Shown: piece after piece, positions 24,750 through 33,292 of the stretch | Layout: every line of letters starts with the position of its first letter | Numbering within the stretch: the first letter of the stretch is position 1 | Assembly (NCBI RefSeq): GCF_024753255.1 | Contig: NZ_JANUHA010000002.1 | Span: 310,001-374,000, forward strand | Direction: 5' to 3' | Source: Massilia agri | Lineage (GTDB): Bacteria > Pseudomonadota > Gammaproteobacteria > Burkholderiales > Burkholderiaceae_D | Length of the DNA: 64,000 nt | Made by a program: the position numbers and the translations under genes | The notes under the pieces: model-generated | Seen by the model: the letters and a program-made list of their open reading frames with translations, nothing else | What the model was told of the DNA's origin: nothing | Databases searched by the model: none

Positions 24750-26304
24750 GCGACGGGCCTTGCGCCTCGCGCCGCTCGCCGCGGCGCTCGCCTCCCTGCT
24801 CGCGGCTCCCTCGTGCTGGGCGGACTGGCGCTTTACGCCGTCTCTGAACATCGTCGAAACCTATACCGACAACGTCGACCTGCGCAGCGGGAGCGAGAAG
24901 CACAGCGACCTGATTTCCGAGGTCGCGCCAGGCCTCTCCCTCATGCATGACAGCCGCCGCCTGAAGGTGTCCGCACAGGGTTCCTTGCGCCAGTTCTTCT
25001 ACCTGAAAGAAGCGTCGGCGCGCAACCGCAACGAACGCTTCGTCCAGTACGACGCCGACCTGAGCGGCATCCTGGCCGAGGACCTGCTTTACGTGGATGC
25101 CAGCGCCAGCGCCGGCCGCCAGAGTACTTCGGCCTTCGGTCCACGGGCGGAGGAGCGGCCCTACTCGAACCTGAACGGCACCGAATTCAGGACCTGGCGC
25201 ATCAGCCCCTACCTGATGCAGAAGTTCGGCCGCAGCGCGCGCGCCACGCTGCGCTACACCCGGGACTCGGTCGAAAGCGACCAGCGCAACCGCTTTGGCG
25301 ACAGTCTGGCCGATACCGTCACCGCGAGCCTCGACAGCCTGCCGGGCGCCGGCAAGCTCGGATGGGGCGTGAACTACAACCGCCAGGACCTGGAGCAGGA
25401 ATTCGCCGGCGAGTCCTCGTCCGAGAACGTCAGCGGCCGGCTGCGCTACCAGCTTGTACATTCGTTCGCACTCACCGCGAACCTCGGCTACGATCGTTAC
25501 GACTACCAGGCCCTGGGCGGGCGGACCGCGGGCCGCAACTGGTCCACCGGTTTCTCCTGGACCCCGTCCCAGCGCACCACGATCGAGGCGTCGATCGGCC
25601 GCCATTTCTTTGGCACGACGGGCTCGCTGCTGGCCAGCGTCCGCAGCCGGAAAACGGTCTGGCTTCTCAGCTATAGCGACGCGATCACGAACAGCCGCTC
25701 GCAGTTCACGCTGCCGTCGGCCATCGATACCGCCGCCATGCTGGACCGGCTGTTCCTCGCGTCGATCCCGGACCCGGTGCAGCGCCGGCAGGCGGTGGAA
25801 GCCTATATCCAGGCCAGCGGCTTGCCGCCCAGCCTGGCCGACAGCGTCAATTACCTGACCAACCGTTACATCCGCCAGAAGCAACTGCAAGGCTCGGCCG
25901 CGTTCCGCGGCCGGCGCAGCAGCGCCGTCCTGAGCGCGTATGGCAACGAACGCATCGCCCTGTCGAGCCAGGAAACCGACAGCGCCCTGCTCGGCAGCCA
26001 GCTCGCCTCGCTCAACGACAATGTGCGCCAGTACGGCGCCAGCGCCAATGCGACCTATCGCCTGAGCCAGCGCTCGAGCCTGGTCGGAAGCGCGGACTTC
26101 AGCCGCAGCGAATCGATCAGCACCGGGCTCGAAAGCCGCCAGCGCCTTCTGCGCCTGGCATTCAATACCAAGCTTGGCCGCGACCTGCGCGGCTCGCTCG
26201 AGCTGCGCAGGCGGCGCGGCGACACCGATCCGGGCAACGGTAGCCTCGCCCTGCGCAGCTATACCGAGAACGCCATTGCGGCAACCCTTTTCATGCAGCT
26301 CTAA
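24730..26304 (+). CDS. PEP-CTERM system-associated outer-membrane beta-barrel protein
   Basis: 524 aa. The signal peptide ends around ...APSCWADW. The mature chain consists of alternating polar/aromatic beta strands typical of a barrel (WRFTPSLNIVETYTDNVDLRSGSEKHSDLISEVAPGLSLMHDSRRLKVSAQGSL...) and ends in a terminal strand AIAATLFMQL with a hydrophobic last residue. This is the TIGR03016-like family always found with XrtA clusters. It is probably the surface-side EPS channel or secretion partner; its precise job is unproven. It starts inside the end of the kinase gene. Confidence 0.88.
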   Translation: MTTTTVERRALRLAPLAAALASLLAAPSCWADWRFTPSLNIVETYTDNVDLRSGSEKHSDLISEVAPGLSLMHDSRRLKVSAQGSLRQFFYLKEASARNRNERFVQYDADLSGILAEDLLYVDASASAGRQSTSAFGPRAEERPYSNLNGTEFRTWRISPYLMQKFGRSARATLRYTRDSVESDQRNRFGDSLADTVTASLDSLPGAGKLGWGVNYNRQDLEQEFAGESSSENVSGRLRYQLVHSFALTANLGYDRYDYQALGGRTAGRNWSTGFSWTPSQRTTIEASIGRHFFGTTGSLLASVRSRKTVWLLSYSDAITNSRSQFTLPSAIDTAAMLDRLFLASIPDPVQRRQAVEAYIQASGLPPSLADSVNYLTNRYIRQKQLQGSAAFRGRRSSAVLSAYGNERIALSSQETDSALLGSQLASLNDNVRQYGASANATYRLSQRSSLVGSADFSRSESISTGLESRQRLLRLAFNTKLGRDLRGSLELRRRRGDTDPGNGSLALRSYTENAIAATLFMQL

Positions 26305-26319
26305 GCAGGACCGCGCACG

Positions 26320-27360
26320 ATGTACGAAACCTACTACGGATTGTCCGCCAAGCCCTTCCAGCTCCGGCCGGACCCCCACTTCTTCTTCGGCTCCAAGGGC
26401 CACAAGCGCGCCATGGCCTACCTCGAGTACGGCCTGTCGCAGGGCGAAGGCTTCATCGTCATCACGGGCGAAGTCGGCGCCGGCAAGACCACCCTGGTGC
26501 GCAACCTGCTGAACAAGATCCCGACGGACCAGATCGTCGCCGCCCACATCGTCAACACCAGCCTCGATCCGGAAGACACGCTGCGCATGGTGGTCTCCGC
26601 CTTCGGCCTGCCCTTCGAAGGCGCCAGCAAGGCCGAGCTCCTCAACCGCCTCGAGCAGTTCCTGCGCGGCGTCGACCGCCAGGGCAAGCGCGCCCTCCTG
26701 GTGATCGACGAAGCCCAGAACCTGAACGCGCGCACGGTCGAGGAACTGCGCATGCTGTCGAACTTCCAGACCGACGACCGCTCGCTGCTGCAGACTTTCC
26801 TGCTCGGCCAGCCGGAATTCCGTGCCACCCTGCACAGCCCCGGCATGCAGCAGCTGCGCCAGCGCGTGATCGCCAGCTACCACCTGGGCCCGATGGACGC
26901 GCAGGAAACCCGCGCCTATGTCGAGCACCGCCTGGCCACGGTCGGGTGGAAGGGCGATCCTTCTTTTGATGATGGCGCCTACGCGACCGTCTACGCCTAC
27001 AGCGGCGGCATCCCGCGCAAGACCAACACGCTGATGGACCGGGTGCTCCTGATGGGCTACCTGGAAGAGCTGCACGCCTTCGGCGAAGCCGACATCAACA
27101 CGGTGGTGCGCGACATCTCGGAAGAATTCGAGCTGCCGGACGCCGTGGGCGAGCCGGACCCCGCTTCGATGCCGGGCGAACTGCGCACGCTGGACCAGCG
27201 TAGCGGCGACCGCCGCTCCGGCAGCGGCGCCAGCGTCGAAATCCTCGACGAACGCATGATGCGACTCGAGAAGTCGATCGTCTCGGTCCTGTCGATCCTG
27301 AAAAAAATCGTCGCCACGCCCCAGGGCGCGGCGGCCCAGCACATGGACAACCAGGAATGA
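26320..27360 (+). CDS. XrtA-associated AAA ATPase (ExeA/TIGR03015-like)
   Basis: 346 aa. MYETYYGLSAKPFQLRPDPHFFFGSKGHKRAMAYLEYGL is the ExeA/GspA-type N-terminus. Walker A is GEVGAGKTT (about 50-58) and Walker B is ALLVIDEAQNL (about 125-135). A C-terminal coiled segment (ILDERMMRLEKSIVSVLSILKKIV) follows an acidic linker. It is a cytoplasmic or membrane-associated ATPase, probably energising assembly or secretion of the EPS machinery. It overlaps the next gene as ATGA. Confidence 0.9.
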   Translation: MYETYYGLSAKPFQLRPDPHFFFGSKGHKRAMAYLEYGLSQGEGFIVITGEVGAGKTTLVRNLLNKIPTDQIVAAHIVNTSLDPEDTLRMVVSAFGLPFEGASKAELLNRLEQFLRGVDRQGKRALLVIDEAQNLNARTVEELRMLSNFQTDDRSLLQTFLLGQPEFRATLHSPGMQQLRQRVIASYHLGPMDAQETRAYVEHRLATVGWKGDPSFDDGAYATVYAYSGGIPRKTNTLMDRVLLMGYLEELHAFGEADINTVVRDISEEFELPDAVGEPDPASMPGELRTLDQRSGDRRSGSGASVEILDERMMRLEKSIVSVLSILKKIVATPQGAAAQHMDNQE

Positions 27361-28241
27361 AACTCTACGCCCCCGCCCCGCGTCCCGCGCCCACACCCGG
27401 CGAGCGCATCAAGAACGCCATGACCTGCGACGTCGAGGACTACTTCCAGGTCTCCGCCTTCGCGCCCTACATCGACCGCGATTCCTGGCCGACCCGCGAA
27501 TGCCGCGTCGAGGCGAACATGGAGCGCATCCTGGCCATCTACGAGCGCCACGGCGTGAAAGCCACCTTCTTCACCCTGGGCTGGATCGCGGAGCGCTACC
27601 CAAACATGGTGAAAAGAATCGTCGCCGCCGGCCATGAACTGGCCAGCCACGGCTACGGCCACCTGCGCGCGTCCGACCAGACCCGCGCCCAGTTCGACAA
27701 CGACATCCGTTCTTCGAAAGCGCTGCTGGAAGACATCGGCGGCCAGGAAGTGATCGGCTACCGCGCGCCGAGCTTCTCGATCGGCCACGCCAACCTGTGG
27801 GCGCTGGAAGCCTTGCAGGAAGCGGGCTACCGCTACAGCTCGAGCATCTACCCGATCGCCCACGACCACTACGGCATGCCGGACGCGCCACGCTTCGCCT
27901 TTTACCCGCACGGGCCGGACGGCCTGCTGGAAGTGCCGGTCACCACCGTCAACATGCTGGGCCGGAACCTGCCGGCCGGCGGCGGCGGCTACTTCCGCCT
28001 GCTGCCCTACGCCCTGTCGCGCTGGATGATGCAGAAGGTGAACCGCGAGGACCGCCAGCCGGCCCTGTTCTACTTCCACCCCTGGGAACTCGACCCGGGC
28101 CAGCCGCGCCCCGAAGGCCTGGACGCCAAGTCGCGCTTCCGCCACTACGTCAACATCGAGCGCATGGAAAGCCGCCTCGAGCAGCTGGCGCGCGATTTCG
28201 CGTGGGACCGCATGGACCGCATCTTCCTCGACCGTCAGTAA
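27357..28241 (+). CDS. XrtA system polysaccharide deacetylase
   Basis: 294 aa, NodB-type fold without a signal peptide. Catalytic motifs: TCDVEDYF (first Asp pair), HELASHGYGHLRAS (metal His-x3-His), YRAPSFSIGHANLW, and a C-terminal YFHPWELDPGQP. It is expected to remove N-acetyl groups from the nascent polysaccharide or a lipid-linked precursor. It starts within the stop codon of the ATPase gene, so the two are translationally coupled. Confidence 0.92.
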   Translation: MKLYAPAPRPAPTPGERIKNAMTCDVEDYFQVSAFAPYIDRDSWPTRECRVEANMERILAIYERHGVKATFFTLGWIAERYPNMVKRIVAAGHELASHGYGHLRASDQTRAQFDNDIRSSKALLEDIGGQEVIGYRAPSFSIGHANLWALEALQEAGYRYSSSIYPIAHDHYGMPDAPRFAFYPHGPDGLLEVPVTTVNMLGRNLPAGGGGYFRLLPYALSRWMMQKVNREDRQPALFYFHPWELDPGQPRPEGLDAKSRFRHYVNIERMESRLEQLARDFAWDRMDRIFLDRQ

Positions 28242-28258
28242 CGACAAGGCATCACCGC

Positions 28259-29356
28259 ATGAACTCGATCATCGAAGCCGCACAGGCCAAACGCGCCGCC
28301 CCGATCCAGGCCGCCGGCCCGCAGACGCTGCACCTGCTGCAGCCGCAGGACTACGCCCGCTGGGACGCTTTCGTGCGCGCCTGCCCCGACGCCACCTTCT
28401 TCCACCTCTCGGGCTGGCAGAAGGTGATCGAGCAATCCTTCGGCATCAAGACCTGGTTCTACTACGTCCAGCAGGACGGCCAGATCCAGGGCGTGCTGCC
28501 GCTGGCCGAGATCAAGAGCCGCCTGTTCGGCCACTCGCTGGGCGCCATGCCCTTCTGCGTCTACGGCGGCGTGGCCGCTACGGATGACAATGCCCGGATC
28601 CTGCTCGACGAAGCCGCCGACAAGCTGGCGCGCGAGCTGGGCGTCGGCCACCTGGAATACCGCGGCATGAAGCGGGCCCACCCTGACGATCCGGGTTTCC
28701 ACACCAAGGAACTCTACGTCACCTTCCGCAAGGAGATCAGCGCGGACGACGAAGCCAACCTGAATGCCATCCCGCGCAAGCAGCGCGCCATGGTGCGCAA
28801 GGGGATCAAGCTGGGCCTGAAGGGCGTGGTCGAAGACAACGTCGACCGCATGTTCGAAGCCTATGCCCACAGCGTGCTGCGCCTGGGCACCCCGGTGTTC
28901 CCGAAAAAATACTTCGCCCTGCTGCAGCAGACCTTCGGCGAGGAATGCGAAGTGCGCACGATCTACACCAGCGACGACCGCCTGGTGGCCTCGGTGCTGT
29001 CCTTCTACTGGCGCGACGAGGTCGTACCCTACTACGGCGGCGGCATGGACCTGGCGCGCGAAGTGGCGGGCAACGACTTCATGTACTGGAACCTGATGCA
29101 GGCTGCCGCCGCGCGTGGCTGCCGCATCTTCGACTACGGCCGCAGCAAGCTGGGCACCGGCGCCTACGATTTCAAGAAGAACTGGGGCTTCACGGCCGAA
29201 CCGCTGCCCTATGAGTACAAACTCTACGCGTCGGACAAGCTGCCGGACAACAATCCGCTGAACCCGAAATACCAGCTCTTCATCAAGATGTGGAAGAAGC
29301 TGCCGCTGCCGGTGGCGAACTTCCTCGGCCCCTACATCGTGCGCAACCTGGGATAA
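28259..29356 (+). CDS. FemAB-like XrtA/PEP-CTERM-associated protein
   Basis: 365 aa from ATG 28259. GNAT-like FemAB fold: FHLSGWQKVIEQSFGIKTWFYYVQQDGQIQGVLPLAEIKS at the N-terminal half and YWNLMQAAAARGCRIFDYGRSKLGTGAYDFKKNWGF at the C-terminal half. FemAB proteins add amino acids from aminoacyl-tRNA, or acyl groups, to cell-wall precursors. In XrtA loci an aminoacyl or acyl decoration of the EPS unit is the usual guess. It lies 17 bases after the deacetylase and 3 bases before the next glycosyltransferase. Confidence 0.9.
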   Translation: MNSIIEAAQAKRAAPIQAAGPQTLHLLQPQDYARWDAFVRACPDATFFHLSGWQKVIEQSFGIKTWFYYVQQDGQIQGVLPLAEIKSRLFGHSLGAMPFCVYGGVAATDDNARILLDEAADKLARELGVGHLEYRGMKRAHPDDPGFHTKELYVTFRKEISADDEANLNAIPRKQRAMVRKGIKLGLKGVVEDNVDRMFEAYAHSVLRLGTPVFPKKYFALLQQTFGEECEVRTIYTSDDRLVASVLSFYWRDEVVPYYGGGMDLAREVAGNDFMYWNLMQAAAARGCRIFDYGRSKLGTGAYDFKKNWGFTAEPLPYEYKLYASDKLPDNNPLNPKYQLFIKMWKKLPLPVANFLGPYIVRNLG

Positions 29357-29359
29357 GAC

Positions 29360-30553
29360 GTGGAAGACCTGCTCCTGCTGATCCACCGGATCCCCTACCC
29401 GCCCAACAAGGGCGACAAGATCCGTTCCTACCATCTGCTCAAGCACCTGGCGCGCGACTACCGGGTGCACCTGGCGACGTTCGTCGACGACGCCGACGAC
29501 TGGCAGCATGTGCCGACGGTGGAGAAGATGTGCGCCAGCAGCCACTTCGCCAGCCTGAACCCCACGCTTGCCCGTGTGCGCAGCCTCGGCGCCCTGGTGA
29601 AGAACCGTTCGCTCTCGCTCGACTACTACCGCGACGCAGGCATGCAGCGCTGGGTCGACCAGACGGTGGCGGCGCACGAGATCGAGCGCGTGCTGGTGTT
29701 TTCCTCGGCGATGGCGCAGTACGCCGACAAGTATCCGAACGCGCGCCGCGTGGTCGACTTCTGCGACGTCGACTCGGATAAATGGCGCCAGTACGCCGAC
29801 AAGAAGTCCTGGCCGATGAGCTGGCTGTACCGCCATGAAGCGCGCCAGCTGCTGTCCTACGAGCGCCAGGTGGCGCGCGAGTACGACGCCTCGCTGTTCG
29901 TCTCGGCGCCGGAAGCAGACCTTTTCCGCCAACTGGCCCCGGAAAGCGATGCGCGCATCGGCTTCTTCAGCAACGGCGTCGACACCGAGTACTTCTCGCC
30001 CGATGCCGCCGGCGCCTCGCCTTTCAAGGAAGGCGAACGCGCCATCGTGTTCACCGGCGCCATGGACTACTGGCCCAACGTGGACGCGGTGCAGTGGTTT
30101 GCCGCGGACGTCATGCCGCTGCTGCGCGCGCGCTTCCCCGACCTGGTCTTCTACATCGTCGGCGCGCGTCCTACCCCCGCCGTGCTGGAACTGGGCAAGC
30201 AATCGAACATCGTCGTGACCGGCACCGTGCCGGACGTGCGCCCCTACATTGCCCACGCGCGCGCCGCGGTGGCGCCGCTGCGCATCGCGCGCGGCATCCA
30301 GAACAAGGTGCTGGAAGCGATGGCGATGGCGACCCCGGTGGTGGTCTCGCCCCAGGCGCTCGAGGGCATCGAGGCCGAACCGGGCCGCGAGCTGGTGCTG
30401 GCCCAGGACGCGACCGGCTTCGCCGACGCGGTGGCGAGCCTGCTGGCACGCCAGGACAACACCATGGGCCTGGCCGCGCGCGCCAGGGTTGAACGCAAGT
30501 ACAGCTGGCCAAGCAACCTGGCCTGCATCGGGGAGCGACTCGAATGTTCCTGA
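29360..30553 (+). CDS. XrtA system glycosyltransferase (TIGR03087-like, GT4 fold)
   Basis: 397 aa from GTG 29360. The N-terminus LLLIHRIPYPPNKGDKIRSYHLLKHLARDYRVHL is diagnostic of this exosortase-linked family. A GT-B C-terminal half follows with IVFTGAMDYWPNVDAVQWFAADVMPLLRARFPDLVFYIVGARPT and EAMAMATPVVVSPQALEGIEA. It is a cytoplasmic-face enzyme adding one sugar of the EPS repeat; the donor is not readable. It overlaps the XrtA gene by ten bases. Confidence 0.9.
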   Translation: MEDLLLLIHRIPYPPNKGDKIRSYHLLKHLARDYRVHLATFVDDADDWQHVPTVEKMCASSHFASLNPTLARVRSLGALVKNRSLSLDYYRDAGMQRWVDQTVAAHEIERVLVFSSAMAQYADKYPNARRVVDFCDVDSDKWRQYADKKSWPMSWLYRHEARQLLSYERQVAREYDASLFVSAPEADLFRQLAPESDARIGFFSNGVDTEYFSPDAAGASPFKEGERAIVFTGAMDYWPNVDAVQWFAADVMPLLRARFPDLVFYIVGARPTPAVLELGKQSNIVVTGTVPDVRPYIAHARAAVAPLRIARGIQNKVLEAMAMATPVVVSPQALEGIEAEPGRELVLAQDATGFADAVASLLARQDNTMGLAARARVERKYSWPSNLACIGERLECS

Positions 30554-32097
30554 AACCTCCACCCGGCATCGACGCCGCCGCGCTGCCGGCAGCTGCCCCC
30601 ATCAGGATGCCGGCAGCCTCCGCCATCGCCCTCGCGCTCGCCCTGATCGCACCCTTCCTGCTGTACTGGCAGACGGCCGCCTCGATGGTCGCGATCTGGA
30701 ACAGCTCCGAGACCTTCGCCCACGGCTACGTGATCCTGCCGATCAGTCTCGGCCTGATCTGGCGCCAGCGCGCCTGGTTCGCGCGCCTGCCCGCACGCCC
30801 GTGGTGGCCGGGCCTGCTGCTGCTCGCCGGCGCCGGCGCCGCCTGGCTGGCCGGCCGGATGGGCGACGTGCAGGTGGTGATGCAGTACGCCTTCGTGTCG
30901 ATGTTCCCGCTGGCCGCGCTCACCCTGCTCGGCCCGCGCCTGGCGGCGAAATTCACCTTCCCGTTGCTGTTCCTGCTGTTCGCGGTGCCTTTCGGGGAGA
31001 TCTTCGTCGGCCCCCTGATCAACTACACGGCCGACTTCACCGTGTGGGCGGTGCAGGCCACCGGCATCCCGGTGCTGCGCAACGGTACCCGTTTCGAGCT
31101 GCCGACCGGCAGCTGGTCGGTGGTCGAGGCCTGCAGCGGCATCCGCTACCTGATTTCCTCGATCACCCTGGGCTGCCTCTACGCCTACCTGACCTACCGC
31201 TCGAACACCCGCCGCGCCGTCTTCATCGGCCTGTCGATCGTGGTGCCGATCGTCGCCAACTGGCTGCGCGCCTACGGCATCGTGATGATCGGCCACATGA
31301 GCGGCATGGAGCTGGCCACCGGCGTCGACCACCTGGTCTACGGCTGGCTGTTCTTCGGCGTGATCATGTTCATCATGTTCTGGATCGGCAGCTACTGGCG
31401 CGAGGACGAGCAGCCCGCAGCCGCTGCCGCGGCACCGGTCGTCGGCGCCGGCAAGAGCGCCTCGCTGCTGCCGGTCGCCGTGGCGGTGGTCGCGGTCGCC
31501 GCCATGTGGCCGGCCTTCGCCGCCGTCAACGAGCGCGCCAACCACAATCCGCAGCCGGTGCAACTCTCCGAACCGGGCATCGCCTGGCCGCAGACCGCCG
31601 GCTTCCCGGACTGGGAAGTGCACTACATGGAGCCGGACGCGCGCATGAAGCGCGTCTACCAGGCGCCGGACGGCCGTCCGGTCCAGCTGCAGCTGCTGTA
31701 CTACCGTAACCAGACCAAGCAGAAGGGCCTGATCAGTTCCGTCAACCGCCTGGCGGGCGACAAGGAAGCCTATCACCAGGTCGCCTCCAGCCAGCGCAGC
31801 GAGCAGGCCGGCGGGCGCACCCTGGCCCTGCGCGAAGCGGTCATGCACAGCGCCGACGGCCAGCTCGTGGTCTGGCACGTGATGTGGGTGGACGGCCAGT
31901 ACCTCACCAGCAATGTGGTGGGCAAGCTGCGCCAGGCCCAGGGCAAGCTGCAGTTCCGCGGCGACGACGGCGCCCTGGTGGCGATCGCCGCCCCGGCCGG
32001 CGACAGCCAGGATGCGGCGCGCGCCACCCTGCGCGCCTTCCTGGCCCAGCACTTCGGCGCGGTCGACGCCGCCCTCGTGAAGGCGCGGGGACGCTGA
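30544..32097 (+). CDS. xrtA: exosortase A fused to EpsI domain
   Basis: 517 aa polytopic inner-membrane protein. The N-terminal half (about 1-290, eight or so membrane helices) contains the cysteine-protease/transpeptidase triad: Cys197 in VVEACSGIRYL, Arg242 in NWLRAYG, His263 in GVDHLVYGW. It should cut PEP-CTERM tails such as that of the protein at 13662. After a linker (EDEQPAAAAAAPVVGAGK) and another helix, residues about 330-517 form an EpsI domain (DWEVHYMEPDARMKRVYQAPDGRPVQLQLLYYRNQTKQKGLISSVNRL), which is often a separate gene. The fusion places both parts in the same complex. Confidence 0.95.
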   Translation: MFLKPPPGIDAAALPAAAPIRMPAASAIALALALIAPFLLYWQTAASMVAIWNSSETFAHGYVILPISLGLIWRQRAWFARLPARPWWPGLLLLAGAGAAWLAGRMGDVQVVMQYAFVSMFPLAALTLLGPRLAAKFTFPLLFLLFAVPFGEIFVGPLINYTADFTVWAVQATGIPVLRNGTRFELPTGSWSVVEACSGIRYLISSITLGCLYAYLTYRSNTRRAVFIGLSIVVPIVANWLRAYGIVMIGHMSGMELATGVDHLVYGWLFFGVIMFIMFWIGSYWREDEQPAAAAAAPVVGAGKSASLLPVAVAVVAVAAMWPAFAAVNERANHNPQPVQLSEPGIAWPQTAGFPDWEVHYMEPDARMKRVYQAPDGRPVQLQLLYYRNQTKQKGLISSVNRLAGDKEAYHQVASSQRSEQAGGRTLALREAVMHSADGQLVVWHVMWVDGQYLTSNVVGKLRQAQGKLQFRGDDGALVAIAAPAGDSQDAARATLRAFLAQHFGAVDAALVKARGR

Positions 32098-32098
32098 G

Positions 32099-33292
32099 AT
32101 GACTGCCGTGCCGGATATCGTGCCGCAGCCGCCGCTGGTCGCGCACCTGATCTACCGCCTGGACATCGGCGGCCTGGAGACGCTGCTGGTCGACACGATC
32201 AACCGCATGGCGCCCGGCCGCTACCGCCATGCGGTGATCTGCCTGACCGACTACACCGACTTCGCCCAGCGCATCACGCGTCAGGACGTGGCGCTGTACG
32301 CCCTGCACAAGCCGGCCGGCCTGGCCCTCGGCATCCACGCCGACCTGTTCCGGCTGCTGCGCCGCCTGGCGCCAGACATCCTGCACACCTACAACCTCGG
32401 CACCATCGAATACGCGGCCACCGCCTGGGCCGCCGGCGTGCCGGTGCGCATCCACGCCGAGCACGGCCGCGACGCGCGCGACCCGCAAGGCATCAACCCG
32501 AAACACAATCTGCTGCGCCGCCTGCTCACCCCCGTCATCGACCGCTACGTGCCGGTCTCGCGCGACCTGGCCGGCTGGCTGGAGCGGGTGGTGCGCATCC
32601 CCGCGCGCAAGCTGCAGCTGATCGACAACGGCGTCGATACCGAACGCTTCCGCGCCGGCACGGCAGCCGTCACGGAAGCCTGGCAGGATGCCCCCGACGC
32701 TTTCGTGATCGGCACCGTCGGCCGCCTGCAGGACGTCAAGGACCAAGTTACCCTGATCGAGGCCTTCGCCCTGCTGCGCCGCCAACTCCCCAATGAACAG
32801 CTGCGCCTGGTGCTGGTCGGCGACGGCCCGCTGCGCGCGCAGCTGGAAGCCCGGGTGGCCGCGCTCGGTTTGCAGGACTGCGCTTTTCTCCCCGGCCCGC
32901 GCAGCGACGTGGCGCCCGTGATGCGCAGCTTCTCGCTGTTCGCCCTGTCCTCGATCGCCGAAGGCACGCCTGTGACGATGCTCGAAGCGATGGCGAGCGA
33001 ACTGCCGGTGGTGTCCACCGCGGTGGGCGGCATCCCCGACCTCGTCACACCTGGCGTGAGCGGCGCCCTGGTGCCGGCGCGCGACCCACAGGCCCTGGCC
33101 GCGGCGATTGTCCCCTACGTGAAGGACCGCGCGCTGGCTCGCCGCCACGGTGCACAAGGACGCGCGCGCGTCGAGCAGCAATACAGCATGCAGGCCATGC
33201 TGGCCGCCTACGTCGCCCTGTACGACGAACTGTGCCAGACCAAGACAACACCCAGAACACCAAAGAAGGCGATCACCCCATGTGCGGAATAG
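32099..33292 (+). CDS. XrtA system glycosyltransferase (TIGR03088-like, GT4)
   Basis: 397 aa. LVAHLIYRLDIGGLETLLVDTINRM at the N-terminus; GT-B donor site region FALSSIAEGTPVTMLEAMASELPVVSTAVGGIPDLV near residues 280-320. It retains the E-x7-E type signature of retaining GT4 enzymes. One base separates it from xrtA, and its last 13 bases overlap the amidotransferase gene in another frame. Confidence 0.92.
   Translation: MTAVPDIVPQPPLVAHLIYRLDIGGLETLLVDTINRMAPGRYRHAVICLTDYTDFAQRITRQDVALYALHKPAGLALGIHADLFRLLRRLAPDILHTYNLGTIEYAATAWAAGVPVRIHAEHGRDARDPQGINPKHNLLRRLLTPVIDRYVPVSRDLAGWLERVVRIPARKLQLIDNGVDTERFRAGTAAVTEAWQDAPDAFVIGTVGRLQDVKDQVTLIEAFALLRRQLPNEQLRLVLVGDGPLRAQLEARVAALGLQDCAFLPGPRSDVAPVMRSFSLFALSSIAEGTPVTMLEAMASELPVVSTAVGGIPDLVTPGVSGALVPARDPQALAAAIVPYVKDRALARRHGAQGRARVEQQYSMQAMLAAYVALYDELCQTKTTPRTPKKAITPCAE

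Noticed and set aside
24685..30562. Several long minus-strand frames opposite the EPS operon
   Set aside because: All lie antisense to complete, recognisable XrtA-locus genes with overlapping start/stop spacing; no conserved motif appears in them.
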